Origin: Roseburia sp.
GTDB lineage: Bacteria; Bacteroidota; Bacteroidia; Bacteroidales; Bacteroidaceae
Direction of reading: 5' to 3'
NCBI GenBank assembly: GCA_023665185.1
Contig: JAMPEL010000007.1
Location: forward strand, 1-64,000
DNA length: 64,000 bases
Positions 27,498 to 35,974 of the stretch are shown piece after piece (within the stretch, counting starts at the first letter, position 1; each line of letters starts with the position of its first letter). The notes beneath the pieces were generated by a model. It did not search any database. It was not told where the DNA came from and saw only the letters and a list, made by a program, of their open reading frames with translations. Made by a program: the position numbers and the translations under genes.

Positions 27498-28496
27498 ATG
27501 AAGAAAATTACAAGAAAACCGTACTCAATCCTTGTCGCCGGAGGAGCTGGATTCATCGGCTCACATTTATGCGAAAGACTGCTGAAAGAGGGATACTATG
27601 TGATATGTCTCGACAATCTGTACACCGGACGGGAGCAGAACATAGAGCATCTGTTGGACAATCCGAAATTCAAGTTTGTCAATCATAATATAATACATCG
27701 GTTTAGAAAAACGAGACTTACCGCAATATTCAATCTTGCTTGTCCCGCCTCACCTGTCCATTATCAAAGAGATGCCGTCTACACCACCCAAACGGCAGTC
27801 ATCGGGACAATGAACCTGCTGGAACTGGCACAGCGCAACCAATGTGTGCTTGTCCAGGCCTCAACAAGTGAGGTGTACGGCAATCCGGAAGAACATCCGC
27901 AGACAGAGAGCTACTGGGGGCATGTCAATCCCAACGGATTCCGCTCATGCTATGACGAAGGGAAACGCTGTGCGGAAAGTCTTTGCATGGACTACCACAG
28001 GCAATACGGAACAGAGGTCAAGATTGTCAGAATATTCAACACATACGGGCCGCGCATGTCGCCTCATGACGGCCGTGTGGTGTCGAACTTCATTGTGCAG
28101 GCATTGGAAGGGAAAGAAGTCACAATCTATGGAGACGGCAAGCAGACACGTTCCTTTATGTATGTCAGCGACTTGATTAAAGGACTGGTGCGGATTATGG
28201 ATACCCCGGAAGATTTTACAGGCCCTGTCAATATCGGCAATCCGAAAGAAACAGCAATAGAGGATTTGGCGCAGACCATCATGAGACTGACCGGCTCTGA
28301 CTCCAAAGTAATGTACAGCATGTTGCCCTCGGATGACCCGGAAAAGCGGAAACCGGACATACAGCTTGCAAGAAAGATGTTGGGCTGGAAACCGACAACA
28401 CCACTGGAAAGAGGTATCAAGAGAACTATAAGACATTTCATGAAAGAAAAGAAGAATCCGGCTTTTTTGAATTCGCTATTTCAGAAGAAGGGATAA
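27498..28496 (+). CDS. UDP-glucuronate decarboxylase (UDP-xylose synthase)
   Basis: Converts UDP-glucuronate to UDP-xylose with bound NAD. The 332-residue short-chain dehydrogenase has the Rossmann GGAGFIGSH (15-23), Ser/Thr in STSEVYG, the catalytic Tyr152 and Lys156 in YDEGK, and family-specific blocks: [49 protein letters not shown] and [13 protein letters not shown]. These separate it from dTDP-glucose dehydratases. No membrane segment. First gene of an operon with two glycosyltransferases (two-base gap to the next), so it probably supplies UDP-xylose to them. Confidence 0.85.
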   Translation: MKKITRKPYSILVAGGAGFIGSHLCERLLKEGYYVICLDNLYTGREQNIEHLLDNPKFKFVNHNIIHRFRKTRLTAIFNLACPASPVHYQRDAVYTTQTAVIGTMNLLELAQRNQCVLVQASTSEVYGNPEEHPQTESYWGHVNPNGFRSCYDEGKRCAESLCMDYHRQYGTEVKIVRIFNTYGPRMSPHDGRVVSNFIVQALEGKEVTIYGDGKQTRSFMYVSDLIKGLVRIMDTPEDFTGPVNIGNPKETAIEDLAQTIMRLTGSDSKVMYSMLPSDDPEKRKPDIQLARKMLGWKPTTPLERGIKRTIRHFMKEKKNPAFLNSLFQKKG

Positions 28497-28498
28497 AA

Positions 28499-29974
28499 AT
28501 GAAAACGAATAACTGTGTGATTGCAGCTGTCGGGAAAGACAGTCTGCACAGGGAATGGATAAAAGACAAGGATGACATCAATTTTGACCTGCATCTGATG
28601 GTATATGACGACTCGGCATCGCAATACGAGGCAGACACCCGTTTCATTTATCAAGCTAAAGGACGCAAGCTGAGACTGGTGTACGAATATCTCAGGCTGC
28701 ATCCTGAATATATAGACCGATACGATTATTTTTTGCTTGCCGATGACGACATATCCGCCACAGCAAAACAAATATCCGATTTGTTTGCCGCAATGGAGAA
28801 ATACAAGTTGAAGATAGCACAGCCGGCATTGACCGACTCCTATTATTCATTCCGGCATACATTGCAAGACAAGAGATACAAACTGAGATACACGAACTTC
28901 GTGGAAATGATGTTCCCATGTTTCTCTCACGAAGCACTCAAAAAGGTGTTGTGTACATTCAATGAGAATCCCACAGGATGGGGTGTGGAATATCATTGGG
29001 CACGACTTGTCGGAGACCCACGACACAATATGGCAATAATTGACGAGGTGGCTGTGCGGCATACCCGTCCTTTACAGTCGTGGACATGTGAGAATTTCAG
29101 GTATATGCACGACTACATCAGGAAATACGGACTGTCAAAGCAAATAGAAGTGTATTCGTCCATACCTTCCGGCACGGAGCATGGCGCGCATCACAGCGGA
29201 ATGGTAAAGCAAGCGGTATTGCTCGTCACACATTTCTACGATGAGCACGTACTAAAGAAGTATGAACGGCTGAGAAAAGAGCTGCATGAGGACACTTACG
29301 ACATATACCTGCTATATAACACGGACAACAAGCGGGAAACATACCGTATTCCGGAAAGCGTAAACGCCTGCATTTACAACTTGGACGACATCAATTCTTT
29401 AGGCTATGAGTCAATCATGGAAGAGATGCTGCCGGGCAGCTGTCATTTTCCGGTACTGAAGTTTTACAAGGATTATCCTTCATACTCACATTATTGGTTT
29501 ATTGAGTACGATGTGGAATTCACGTCTTCGTGGAATATGCTTTTGGATGCGTTCCGCCGCAAAAGATATGACTTCATAAGCTCGTGTGTGGAGAAATATG
29601 ATGCTCAGAATAACGGCGACTGGTATTGGTGGAAAAGATTCAACAATGTGGGGTATCCGTTGGAGAAATGCGTGAAAGCATTCAATCCGATATGCAGATA
29701 CTCAAACAGGGCTTTGAGATATATCGACAAGTTTCAGAAAGCCGGACATTCGGCACATTCCGAACTGTTGATTGCCACCTGTCTGTATAATGCGGGGTAC
29801 AGTATCGCAGACTTCGGCGGAAAGAATGATTTTGTGTCTTATGGCAATATTGACAGGTTCTATATCAACAGGAAATATCCAGAATGCTCTACCATGCGGT
29901 ATCGCCCGATATTCACAAGAGAAGAAATGGCAGGACAAGTGGTATCGGGCAAGTTGTATCATCCAGTAAAATAA
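28499..29974 (+). CDS. Two-domain glycosyltransferase-like protein (DUF707 + DUF3405-like)
   Basis: 491 residues, cytosolic. N-terminal half (about 1-225): NCVIAAVGKDSLHREW, FDLHLMVYDD, a YDYFLLADDDIS acidic motif and NPTGWGVEYHWARL, as in DUF707 proteins, which are GT-A-like. C-terminal half (about 235-491): VLLVTHFYDE, then HYWFIEYDVEFTSSWNMLLDAF, resembling DUF3405 proteins with their W-EYDV motif. Both halves have acidic motifs that could hold a metal and nucleotide sugar, so the protein may add two sugars in turn. Not previously described to me as a fusion in such a locus. Donor and acceptor unknown. Confidence 0.65.
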   Translation: MKTNNCVIAAVGKDSLHREWIKDKDDINFDLHLMVYDDSASQYEADTRFIYQAKGRKLRLVYEYLRLHPEYIDRYDYFLLADDDISATAKQISDLFAAMEKYKLKIAQPALTDSYYSFRHTLQDKRYKLRYTNFVEMMFPCFSHEALKKVLCTFNENPTGWGVEYHWARLVGDPRHNMAIIDEVAVRHTRPLQSWTCENFRYMHDYIRKYGLSKQIEVYSSIPSGTEHGAHHSGMVKQAVLLVTHFYDEHVLKKYERLRKELHEDTYDIYLLYNTDNKRETYRIPESVNACIYNLDDINSLGYESIMEEMLPGSCHFPVLKFYKDYPSYSHYWFIEYDVEFTSSWNMLLDAFRRKRYDFISSCVEKYDAQNNGDWYWWKRFNNVGYPLEKCVKAFNPICRYSNRALRYIDKFQKAGHSAHSELLIATCLYNAGYSIADFGGKNDFVSYGNIDRFYINRKYPECSTMRYRPIFTREEMAGQVVSGKLYHPVK

Positions 29975-30014
29975 ACATCTAAAGTATGGTTAAACTAAAA
30001 AAAGAAGACAGACA

Positions 30015-31487
30015 ATGAAACATGCAATTTTAATAATGGCGCACAAAGAGTTCGGACACTTGTACCATCTTGTAGAATATTTCCTGAAAGACTGCTATGT
30101 GTTTATCCATGTAGACAAGAAAAGCGGGTTTACAGAGATGGAGTTGGAAAGGCTAAGAGCTTTGGAACAAGTAAAGGCTGTATATCGCAAGTTCAGTGTG
30201 CATTGGGGCGGATTCAGCATTCTGAGATGCGAGATGTTCATGTTGAGAGATGCCATGAGCCAATGCGATGCGGAATATTTCCATCTGATAAGCGGACAGG
30301 ACTACCCCGTATGCTCTCTCGGACAGTTCCTCGATTTCTTCGAGAAGAACAATGGGGCAAACTTTATCCAATATGTGCATCTGCCACATCCGCGATGGGA
30401 AAGGAACACATTCACACGGTTCAGATATTTCTATGTCTACGACTGGATAAGGAACGGAAAGAAATCATACGGTCTTGTCAGAAAGCTGATTGACTTTCAG
30501 AGAAAACTCTCCATCAAGAGGCGGATTCCCGACTTCTTCAACCACCTGTACGGCAATTCCCAATGGTTCTCGATAAACAGAAAGGCGGTAACTGACTTGA
30601 TGGAATATACAGACAAGCATCCGGCATTGTACAGAAGAATGTGGATGACTTTTGCACCGGAGGAGAGTTATATCGCTACCGTATTGGTGAATTTGACGAA
30701 TGGAAAAGGAATCGTGCCCAACAACTGCCGGTTTATAAGGTGGAAATATGAGAACGGGAGCAGCCCTGCCAACCTGTGCGCCAGTCATTTCCGTATGCTG
30801 ATAGAAAGACAATACCTGTTTGCGAGAAAATTTGAGAGTCCATACAAGGAGGAACTGGTAAAGGCTATCGACAAGTATCTGATATACGGGCGACAAGAAC
30901 TGCAAATAATGCAGAATGGCGGATGGAAATACAATGGGTTCAGAAAATACATGTATGAGGAACAGTTCGTCAATGCCGTGATGCACATCCACAAATATGT
31001 GGCAATAGAATCGGTACTGGACATGGGATGCGGTTCAGGTGCTTACGTGGCAGCATTGCGTGAGTGTGGAACTGCCGCAGCAGGATATGACGCAAATCCA
31101 TATACAGAGGAACTGTCCAAATACCTGCTGAAAGCTGATGACGAGCCATGCGGTCAGGCTGACTTGACGGATGATTTGGAAATAGAGAGCGGTTTTGAGT
31201 TGGTGATTTGCAAGGATGTCCTGCCCTATATTCCTGAGGATATGGAACTGAAAGCCATTGAGAACCTCTCACAACTGTCTTCCAAGTATGTGCTGACAAG
31301 CTGGTACACAACAGACGAGAACACAGAAGGATGTGTGCGATGCCGCCAAGAAGAGGAGGTGATTGAATTGTTCAGTCATTACGGTTTCCACCTAAATGCC
31401 GTGCTTACTGCACAAGTCAGGGAGATTATGATGAAAGGACACAGCAACCTGTACTATCTTTTTGAAAAAGAGGACTTAACAGAATAA
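30015..31487 (+). CDS. GT14 glycosyltransferase fused to a SAM methyltransferase
   Basis: 490 residues. N-terminal domain (about 1-290) is a core-2/I-branching GT14 enzyme: AILIMAHKEFGHL, CYVFIHVDKKSG, WGGFSILRCEMFMLRDA, YFHLISGQDYPV, GNSQWFSINRKAV and APEESYIATVL. The C-terminal domain (about 325-490) is a class I methyltransferase with the SAM loop VLDMGCGSGAYVAAL (from residue 334) and ELVICKDVLPYIPED. GT14 includes animal N-acetylglucosaminyltransferases and protein O-xylosyltransferases. With a UDP-xylose synthase in the operon, transfer and methylation of xylose is a reasonable guess. The effector 2 unit starts only 45 bp after its stop. Confidence 0.8.
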   Translation: MKHAILIMAHKEFGHLYHLVEYFLKDCYVFIHVDKKSGFTEMELERLRALEQVKAVYRKFSVHWGGFSILRCEMFMLRDAMSQCDAEYFHLISGQDYPVCSLGQFLDFFEKNNGANFIQYVHLPHPRWERNTFTRFRYFYVYDWIRNGKKSYGLVRKLIDFQRKLSIKRRIPDFFNHLYGNSQWFSINRKAVTDLMEYTDKHPALYRRMWMTFAPEESYIATVLVNLTNGKGIVPNNCRFIRWKYENGSSPANLCASHFRMLIERQYLFARKFESPYKEELVKAIDKYLIYGRQELQIMQNGGWKYNGFRKYMYEEQFVNAVMHIHKYVAIESVLDMGCGSGAYVAALRECGTAAAGYDANPYTEELSKYLLKADDEPCGQADLTDDLEIESGFELVICKDVLPYIPEDMELKAIENLSQLSSKYVLTSWYTTDENTEGCVRCRQEEEVIELFSHYGFHLNAVLTAQVREIMMKGHSNLYYLFEKEDLTE

Positions 31488-31532
31488 ATAGAACTCGCTT
31501 TTTAAGGTAAGAACAAGAAAAAATCAGCTGAT

Positions 31533-31691
31533 ATGAACAAGTATTGTAGAACATATCAAGACACAAGAAGTCCTCCACATTGTACATATATAAGTAAAAC
31601 CATCCTTGTTAGGATATTCAAGGTAGCCATTCTCGCCATAAAGATTATTATGGCAACTATAAAGAAAACAAGAACAAAATATAAACCATGA
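31533..31691 (+). CDS. 52-residue cationic small protein, cassette 2
   Basis: ATG at 31533 begins MNKYCRTYQDTRSPPHCTY; the second half contains KVAILAIKIIMATIKKTRTK. It matches the two small frames at 22597 and 22698 joined into one. A basic N-terminal region and one hydrophobic helix with lysines suggest membrane binding. It ends 61 bp before effector 2, with the conserved hairpin in between. Too short for routine gene finders. Conservation of the peptide while the flanking DNA differs supports translation. Confidence 0.55.
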   Translation: MNKYCRTYQDTRSPPHCTYISKTILVRIFKVAILAIKIIMATIKKTRTKYKP

Positions 31692-31694
31692 GCG

Positions 31695-31723
31695 GGAAAG
31701 CTGGTGTGCGCAGCCGGCTTGCC
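31695..31723 (+). promoter_or_regulatory. Conserved hairpin before effector 2
   Basis: GGAAAGCTGG (31695-31704) faces CCGGCTTGCC (31714-31723) over the same nine-base loop as in cassette 1. Of the two base changes, one keeps a G-U pair and one makes a mismatch. Distance to the ATG is 29 bp, as in cassette 1. Confidence 0.6.
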
Positions 31724-31752
31724 AGCCCCAAAAAAGAAAAAACAGAATTATT

Positions 31753-32688
31753 ATGACAACAATTAAAAGATACAGCAGCGCGAAGCCCGCAAGCTATGCG
31801 GCAAGCGCACAGAGCAACAGCAATTCACCGAAAGGAAGTATAAATAGCCCATATACCCTGAACGAGTTCTACGATTACGAGAACGGCACATGGCCCGGAG
31901 GATATGTGGAAGGACTGGGATATGTGCCACCGGATGTAGTCATCTGGGGTTCGCAAAGCAGTTCATCCAACCCTGACTCATGGGGCAGCGACATTTCTGA
32001 TCCGTGGGGTAGTGACACCTCCGACCTCTGGGGCTCTGACGGAAGCAGCAGCAATCCGGGAAACACCGGCGGAGGCGGTGGTGGAGGCACTACCGGAGGT
32101 GGAAGACCCGGAGGAACAACAACTGGAGGAACAACGAGTGGGAATACAAATGAAAATGAAAGTCAAGAATCAGAAGAGTCTCGTCTAAAAAGCTATTTTA
32201 CAAAAGCGGAAGCTGAAGAACAATTCAGAATAGGAAGATGGCATGGAGGCTATATCACCGGATTAGGCTATGTGCTGCCCAACGCAACATCATTACCTAC
32301 CACTAAGATTTTCCCCAAAAACGGGGTTGAGGCATTGGCGAATGCGAAACTATTTGATGGTACTCCGTATATATTCAGTTCAGAAGTAATAAACCGAAAT
32401 GGCATAGACTGTAGCGGATTGGTTTCGGCAGCGTACAACATTGATCCACGTTGGAGCACCTCAGCAGTTCTATCTGGATTTACCCGCATCTCCGTAAATC
32501 AAACATCCTACGAGGCTTTTGTCAACAGTCTACAGATTGGAGACGTCTTGGTTTGGGATGGACATGCCGCACTACACGAAGGTGGCGGGAAACTCTTCCA
32601 TGCACACGGAAAAGCCGTCAGCAGCACGTCCGATTTAAAGAGCTATTGGATAAAAGCAAAAGGGTATCCGGCTGTATATAGAAAATAG
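31753..32688 (+). CDS. Modular effector-like protein with NlpC/P60 peptidase domain
   Basis: 311 residues. Module 1 (1-122) is nearly the same as in the protein at 22853, down to the three WGSD repeats and Gly-rich linker. A second, shorter motif WHGGYITGLGYVLPN (163-177) repeats the GGYVxGLGYV pattern. Module 2 (about 185-311) is an NlpC/P60 domain: Cys220 in GIDCSGLV, His271 in DGHAALHEGG and His283 in KLFHAHG as third residue. NlpC/P60 enzymes usually cut peptidoglycan stem peptides. No signal peptide, so delivery by a specialised system or a modified route is needed. It is the last gene of the sugar operon unless an unseen promoter lies in the 45-bp gap after the GT14 gene. Confidence 0.7.
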   Translation: MTTIKRYSSAKPASYAASAQSNSNSPKGSINSPYTLNEFYDYENGTWPGGYVEGLGYVPPDVVIWGSQSSSSNPDSWGSDISDPWGSDTSDLWGSDGSSSNPGNTGGGGGGGTTGGGRPGGTTTGGTTSGNTNENESQESEESRLKSYFTKAEAEEQFRIGRWHGGYITGLGYVLPNATSLPTTKIFPKNGVEALANAKLFDGTPYIFSSEVINRNGIDCSGLVSAAYNIDPRWSTSAVLSGFTRISVNQTSYEAFVNSLQIGDVLVWDGHAALHEGGGKLFHAHGKAVSSTSDLKSYWIKAKGYPAVYRK

Positions 32689-32741
32689 GATGAGAAAATC
32701 CATCAATACCTGACACTCTTTTATTTTATAAAAACAAGTCG

Positions 32742-32787
32742 AGGAGTCATATTTTTACTATCACAAGTAATATATGACTCCTTTTTT
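32742..32787 (+). terminator. Intrinsic terminator after effector 2
   Basis: AGGAGTCATAT (32742-32752) pairs with ATATGACTCCT (32772-32782), followed by TTTTTTG. It ends the sugar/effector 2 operon. Confidence 0.85.
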
Positions 32788-32817
32788 GCTGTTTATGCAA
32801 AATAAGTCTTATCTTTG
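32785..32817 (+). promoter_or_regulatory. Promoter of the putative immunity array 2
   Basis: TTTG (32785-32788) and TATCTTTG (32810-32817) with 21 bp between. As in cassette 1, a terminator and an own promoter separate the downstream array from the effector. Confidence 0.7.
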
Positions 32818-32855
32818 TGCATATAATATATGTGTTAAGCTAAAATTAAAACATT

Positions 32856-33911
32856 ATGAAAACCAACACTTTCTATTGTGCCATATTGACAGCTCTTATT
32901 TGTATCGGATGCAACCATACAAACAAGGAAACAGTCATTTCTGAAACTAAAAAGGAGACAAAAACGAGGATTTTACCAGCCGCACCGCCAAAACAGGAGG
33001 AGAAGAAAGACAGTGTGAAGACCATAGAATACGGATATGACAACAGCATGTTCGGGTATTTCAGATTTCCAGTCTCCAACGTTCAAGACTCCATTCCTTC
33101 AGAAGAAATAGATGGTACCCAGTTTCTCTGCGGGTTTGAGGTGGACGAGGACAGTCTTATGTACTTTGTCGGCGAGAATCCCTTGCAGGTGGCATGTTTC
33201 AACCAGACGCGGACGATGCTCTACAGGCGCGTGATAGAGGGACACGAGACGGAATATGACATGATGTGTATGCGCAACGACAGCATATATATCGTGGACG
33301 AAATACATCATACGCTGCTGAGAATGCACAAGGACGGAACGGGAAGCGTGGAAGAAATGCTGCTGGCGGATGACTCCATCAGACAGTGCAAGTTCCTTGA
33401 CAACTGTTTCATGGCATACCGAGAGGAAGGAGAAATCAGTTTCGATGAGCTGTCAGAGAACAAATGGAACCAGAAGACATACGACTATGCGGCGAACCTG
33501 CTTGACGAGAGGACCATTACGCTAACTCATCTGGACACGCTGCTGACAGACTCCCCGATAAAGTCGTTAGACATCAATGAAGAGGGGGCACTATGGTACT
33601 ACCGCAGCTATATTGGAGAATATAAGGGATTATATTTGTACTACCGCTTAAAATGGCTGGAAAACGGGGAAGGCCGCATGGAACTACGGCTACATGATAA
33701 AGAGGGGAATATGATATACACACGTTGGGTAGACAACAGCCGTCTCCCTATGTTCATTTTGCGTTCAAAAAACAGGAAATGGAGATACCTTCATTTCCCT
33801 GAGTACGAGATGGTGCGCAACGGAAAGATGTATTCGCTGGGATACGCATGGAAGACAAATACTTTCATCGTAGCCACAATAGACCTTGCGGTGGCATTCC
33901 CGGATTTGTAA
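32856..33911 (+). CDS. Propeller-like lipoprotein, paralogue of the one at 25138
   Basis: 351 residues, lipobox LICIGC with acylated Cys19, same signal-linker and the same central strands (DSLMYFVGENPLQVACFNQ through TLTHLDTLLTD nearly unchanged). Differences concentrate in residues 45-80 and in the last 100 (YYRLKWLENGEGRMELRL...), a mosaic pattern that suggests recombination. Both proteins end IDLAVAFPDL. If it is an immunity protein, the variable ends would set specificity. Function not proven. Confidence 0.6.
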   Translation: MKTNTFYCAILTALICIGCNHTNKETVISETKKETKTRILPAAPPKQEEKKDSVKTIEYGYDNSMFGYFRFPVSNVQDSIPSEEIDGTQFLCGFEVDEDSLMYFVGENPLQVACFNQTRTMLYRRVIEGHETEYDMMCMRNDSIYIVDEIHHTLLRMHKDGTGSVEEMLLADDSIRQCKFLDNCFMAYREEGEISFDELSENKWNQKTYDYAANLLDERTITLTHLDTLLTDSPIKSLDINEEGALWYYRSYIGEYKGLYLYYRLKWLENGEGRMELRLHDKEGNMIYTRWVDNSRLPMFILRSKNRKWRYLHFPEYEMVRNGKMYSLGYAWKTNTFIVATIDLAVAFPDL

Positions 33912-33972
33912 GGCAACGATATAAAAACAATTCCCAGACCAAATAGAATTAATGTGCGCAATGAAATCAATC

Positions 33973-34692
33973 ATGAGAACCAATAAGTTCTATTGTTACA
34001 TATTGATAGCTCTTATTTGTATCGGATGCAACCATACAAACAAGGAGGCTGCTATTTCTGAGACTAAAAAGGAGGCAAAACCTACTGCACCATCCGCCGC
34101 ATCGCCAAAGCAGGAAGCAACGAGGGACAGCGTGAAGGCAACAGACAACGAAAAGGCATACACGCATTCTGTGTACTACTACTATTATTATGAGCTGCAA
34201 AACACAAGAATGGACGACAACATTATAGAGATACGCTATGATGGAGACAGCGTAGTGGAAGGCTATTTCTGGGGAACAAGTGATGAATTTGACGAAGCAA
34301 GAGAAGGGTATTATCCCGGATTCATCGTATTGCCAATGAAAGAGCTGAAAATACGCACCGATTCCATATTCTTTGCGCTGGACTCCCGTGGCAAGGATTA
34401 TTTCAGCAACTACATTGACGTGTCCATACATTCATGCGAGGAGGCAAAAGAGAACGGCTATCACCCGTGGTTGCAATATTACAGCTACTTCTACGATAGT
34501 GTCAGCTACAAATGCGCCATCGTCAATGACACTATCATACTCAACAATAACGACAAATCAAAATACCGGTATAATGGCATCAAGAAGTTTGTAAAAACCG
34601 ACTTGGAGGACATCAAGAAAATAAATAGAAGTTTGGGAAAAGAAGAAGAAATCCAAAACAGAAAAAACAATACAGATAATTATACAGAATAG
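33973..34692 (+). CDS. Lipoprotein with reused signal-linker and different mature domain
   Basis: 239 residues from the ATG at 33973, chosen by alignment with the paralogues (MRTNKFYCYILIALICIGC); starts at 33952 or 33961 are possible. The first 50 residues match the lipoproteins at 25138 and 32856. The rest (TYSVYYYYYYELQNTRMDD-like beta region, then a Lys-rich acidic tail) is unrelated. The bases before the start match those before the broken gene at 26234, so this locus was assembled from parts of the first array. Unknown function; candidate immunity protein. Confidence 0.55.
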   Translation: MRTNKFYCYILIALICIGCNHTNKEAAISETKKEAKPTAPSAASPKQEATRDSVKATDNEKAYTHSVYYYYYYELQNTRMDDNIIEIRYDGDSVVEGYFWGTSDEFDEAREGYYPGFIVLPMKELKIRTDSIFFALDSRGKDYFSNYIDVSIHSCEEAKENGYHPWLQYYSYFYDSVSYKCAIVNDTIILNNNDKSKYRYNGIKKFVKTDLEDIKKINRSLGKEEEIQNRKNNTDNYTE

Positions 34693-34704
34693 AATCAGAA
34701 CATT

Positions 34705-35904
34705 ATGAAAACAACCGTAATATATGTATGCACCATTCTCTTTCTTTTCTCATTGAAAATTCAGAGCAGGGCTATTCCACACACACAAGGCAATGACTCA
34801 ACACCTCTTTTCCAAGCGTTCCTGAACGAATTTGCCACATACGGGAAAGAAAAGATTGATTCCGCCACATTCGGACACAAATTTTTTGACTCTCAGGTAG
34901 ACAAAGAGAAATATGAGGCGTTCCTCCCCAAAAATTCCAATTGCCTTTGTCTGGAAGATGACGTCCTCTGGCAGGCTGGGAGCATGATACAGAAAGGAGA
35001 CATTATCGCGGTATTTCTAAAAAGGCACTGCTTTGAGGACGAATATGAGTCATACTGCGACTATATGGTAATTACATATACCCGAGAGGGGAAGCTGACA
35101 GACTACAGGTCGGTTGGACGCTCAGGCAGATTGTACGAATGCAGCATTGAAGGCGACACGCGCAATATAAGCATGACATCGGTATGTGGCGACCTGCTCA
35201 ACAAGGAACAGCTGAGAGACTACGGGGATTTGATATATGCAATGACAAAGAAGAAGTTCACGGTTTCCAAAGAGGGGAAGATAAAGGAAAAGGCCATCGG
35301 AAAGCAATGGATAAAATCCGTGGTGCAAAAGGACGGGATAGTAAGAAAAGTGGAGTTTGAGGATTATGTTAATCTTTTCCTCCCATTGGAAGGCGACAAG
35401 ATACCAGACGAGTGGCAGAGCAAAACACCATACAAGGAATTGGAATACAGTTATGCCAAAACATTCATCCCCGACAGTGCCGACTGCAATTGTGAGAGGA
35501 GAAACCTGCTTTGGCATCCGTGTTTTAAACAGGAACGCAACGATTTCATTGCTGTTTTCTTGCATAAGCTCTGTGATTTGCCCAAAGAAGGATGTATGTA
35601 TACAGACTACCTCATCATCACCTACTCTAAAGACGGGACGGTGATAGACATGCAACGCATCGTACGCCGAGGGGATTTATGGGAGGCGTACATAGACGAA
35701 TCATCGACAGCATCGTCCATTCTTGTCAAGCAGGGGTTTATAGATGAAAAGAGTATAGATGCCAGACTGCATGTATTGCCCATAGATGTTATTGTAACCC
35801 AATACGACATCACTCCGGACGGGAAAATACACCAGAAAACAGTCGGGACATATCATTCGACCTGCCATCATGCCGATTACGGATACAGGTTTGTTTTTGA
35901 ATAA
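34705..35904 (+). CDS. Secreted two-repeat protein, putative immunity protein (copy 2)
   Basis: Almost identical to the 399-residue protein at 23873 (two residue differences), with the DNA match starting at the ATG and fading about 45 bp after the stop. Flanking genes differ, so the gene moved or was converted as a unit. It follows the preceding lipoprotein gene by 12 bp and so is probably cotranscribed with it, unlike copy 1, which has its own promoter. Same signal peptide and internal duplication as copy 1. Confidence 0.6.
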   Translation: MKTTVIYVCTILFLFSLKIQSRAIPHTQGNDSTPLFQAFLNEFATYGKEKIDSATFGHKFFDSQVDKEKYEAFLPKNSNCLCLEDDVLWQAGSMIQKGDIIAVFLKRHCFEDEYESYCDYMVITYTREGKLTDYRSVGRSGRLYECSIEGDTRNISMTSVCGDLLNKEQLRDYGDLIYAMTKKKFTVSKEGKIKEKAIGKQWIKSVVQKDGIVRKVEFEDYVNLFLPLEGDKIPDEWQSKTPYKELEYSYAKTFIPDSADCNCERRNLLWHPCFKQERNDFIAVFLHKLCDLPKEGCMYTDYLIITYSKDGTVIDMQRIVRRGDLWEAYIDESSTASSILVKQGFIDEKSIDARLHVLPIDVIVTQYDITPDGKIHQKTVGTYHSTCHHADYGYRFVFE

Positions 35905-35940
35905 TACACGAATGCGGGATAAGACTCAGGCAATATTTTG

Positions 35941-35948
35941 TATCTTTG
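35941..35948 (+). promoter_or_regulatory. -7 promoter element of the TPR-like pair
   Basis: TATCTTTG 26 bp before the ATG at 35975. A longer frame starting at 35870 runs across this box and overlaps the preceding gene, so the downstream start is preferred. No good -33 box. Confidence 0.5.
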
Positions 35949-35974
35949 TCAAAACGATTAACCTCATAGCTAAT

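Noticed and set aside
22853..32688. Type IX secretion cargo status of the two effectors
   Set aside because: Neither has a Sec signal peptide or a C-terminal sorting domain like that of PorZ at 43303.
35870..35974. Long frame start at 35870 for the TPR-like protein
   Set aside because: It overlaps the preceding gene and crosses the -7 box at 35941; the membrane-protein N terminus is better placed from 35975 or 35999.
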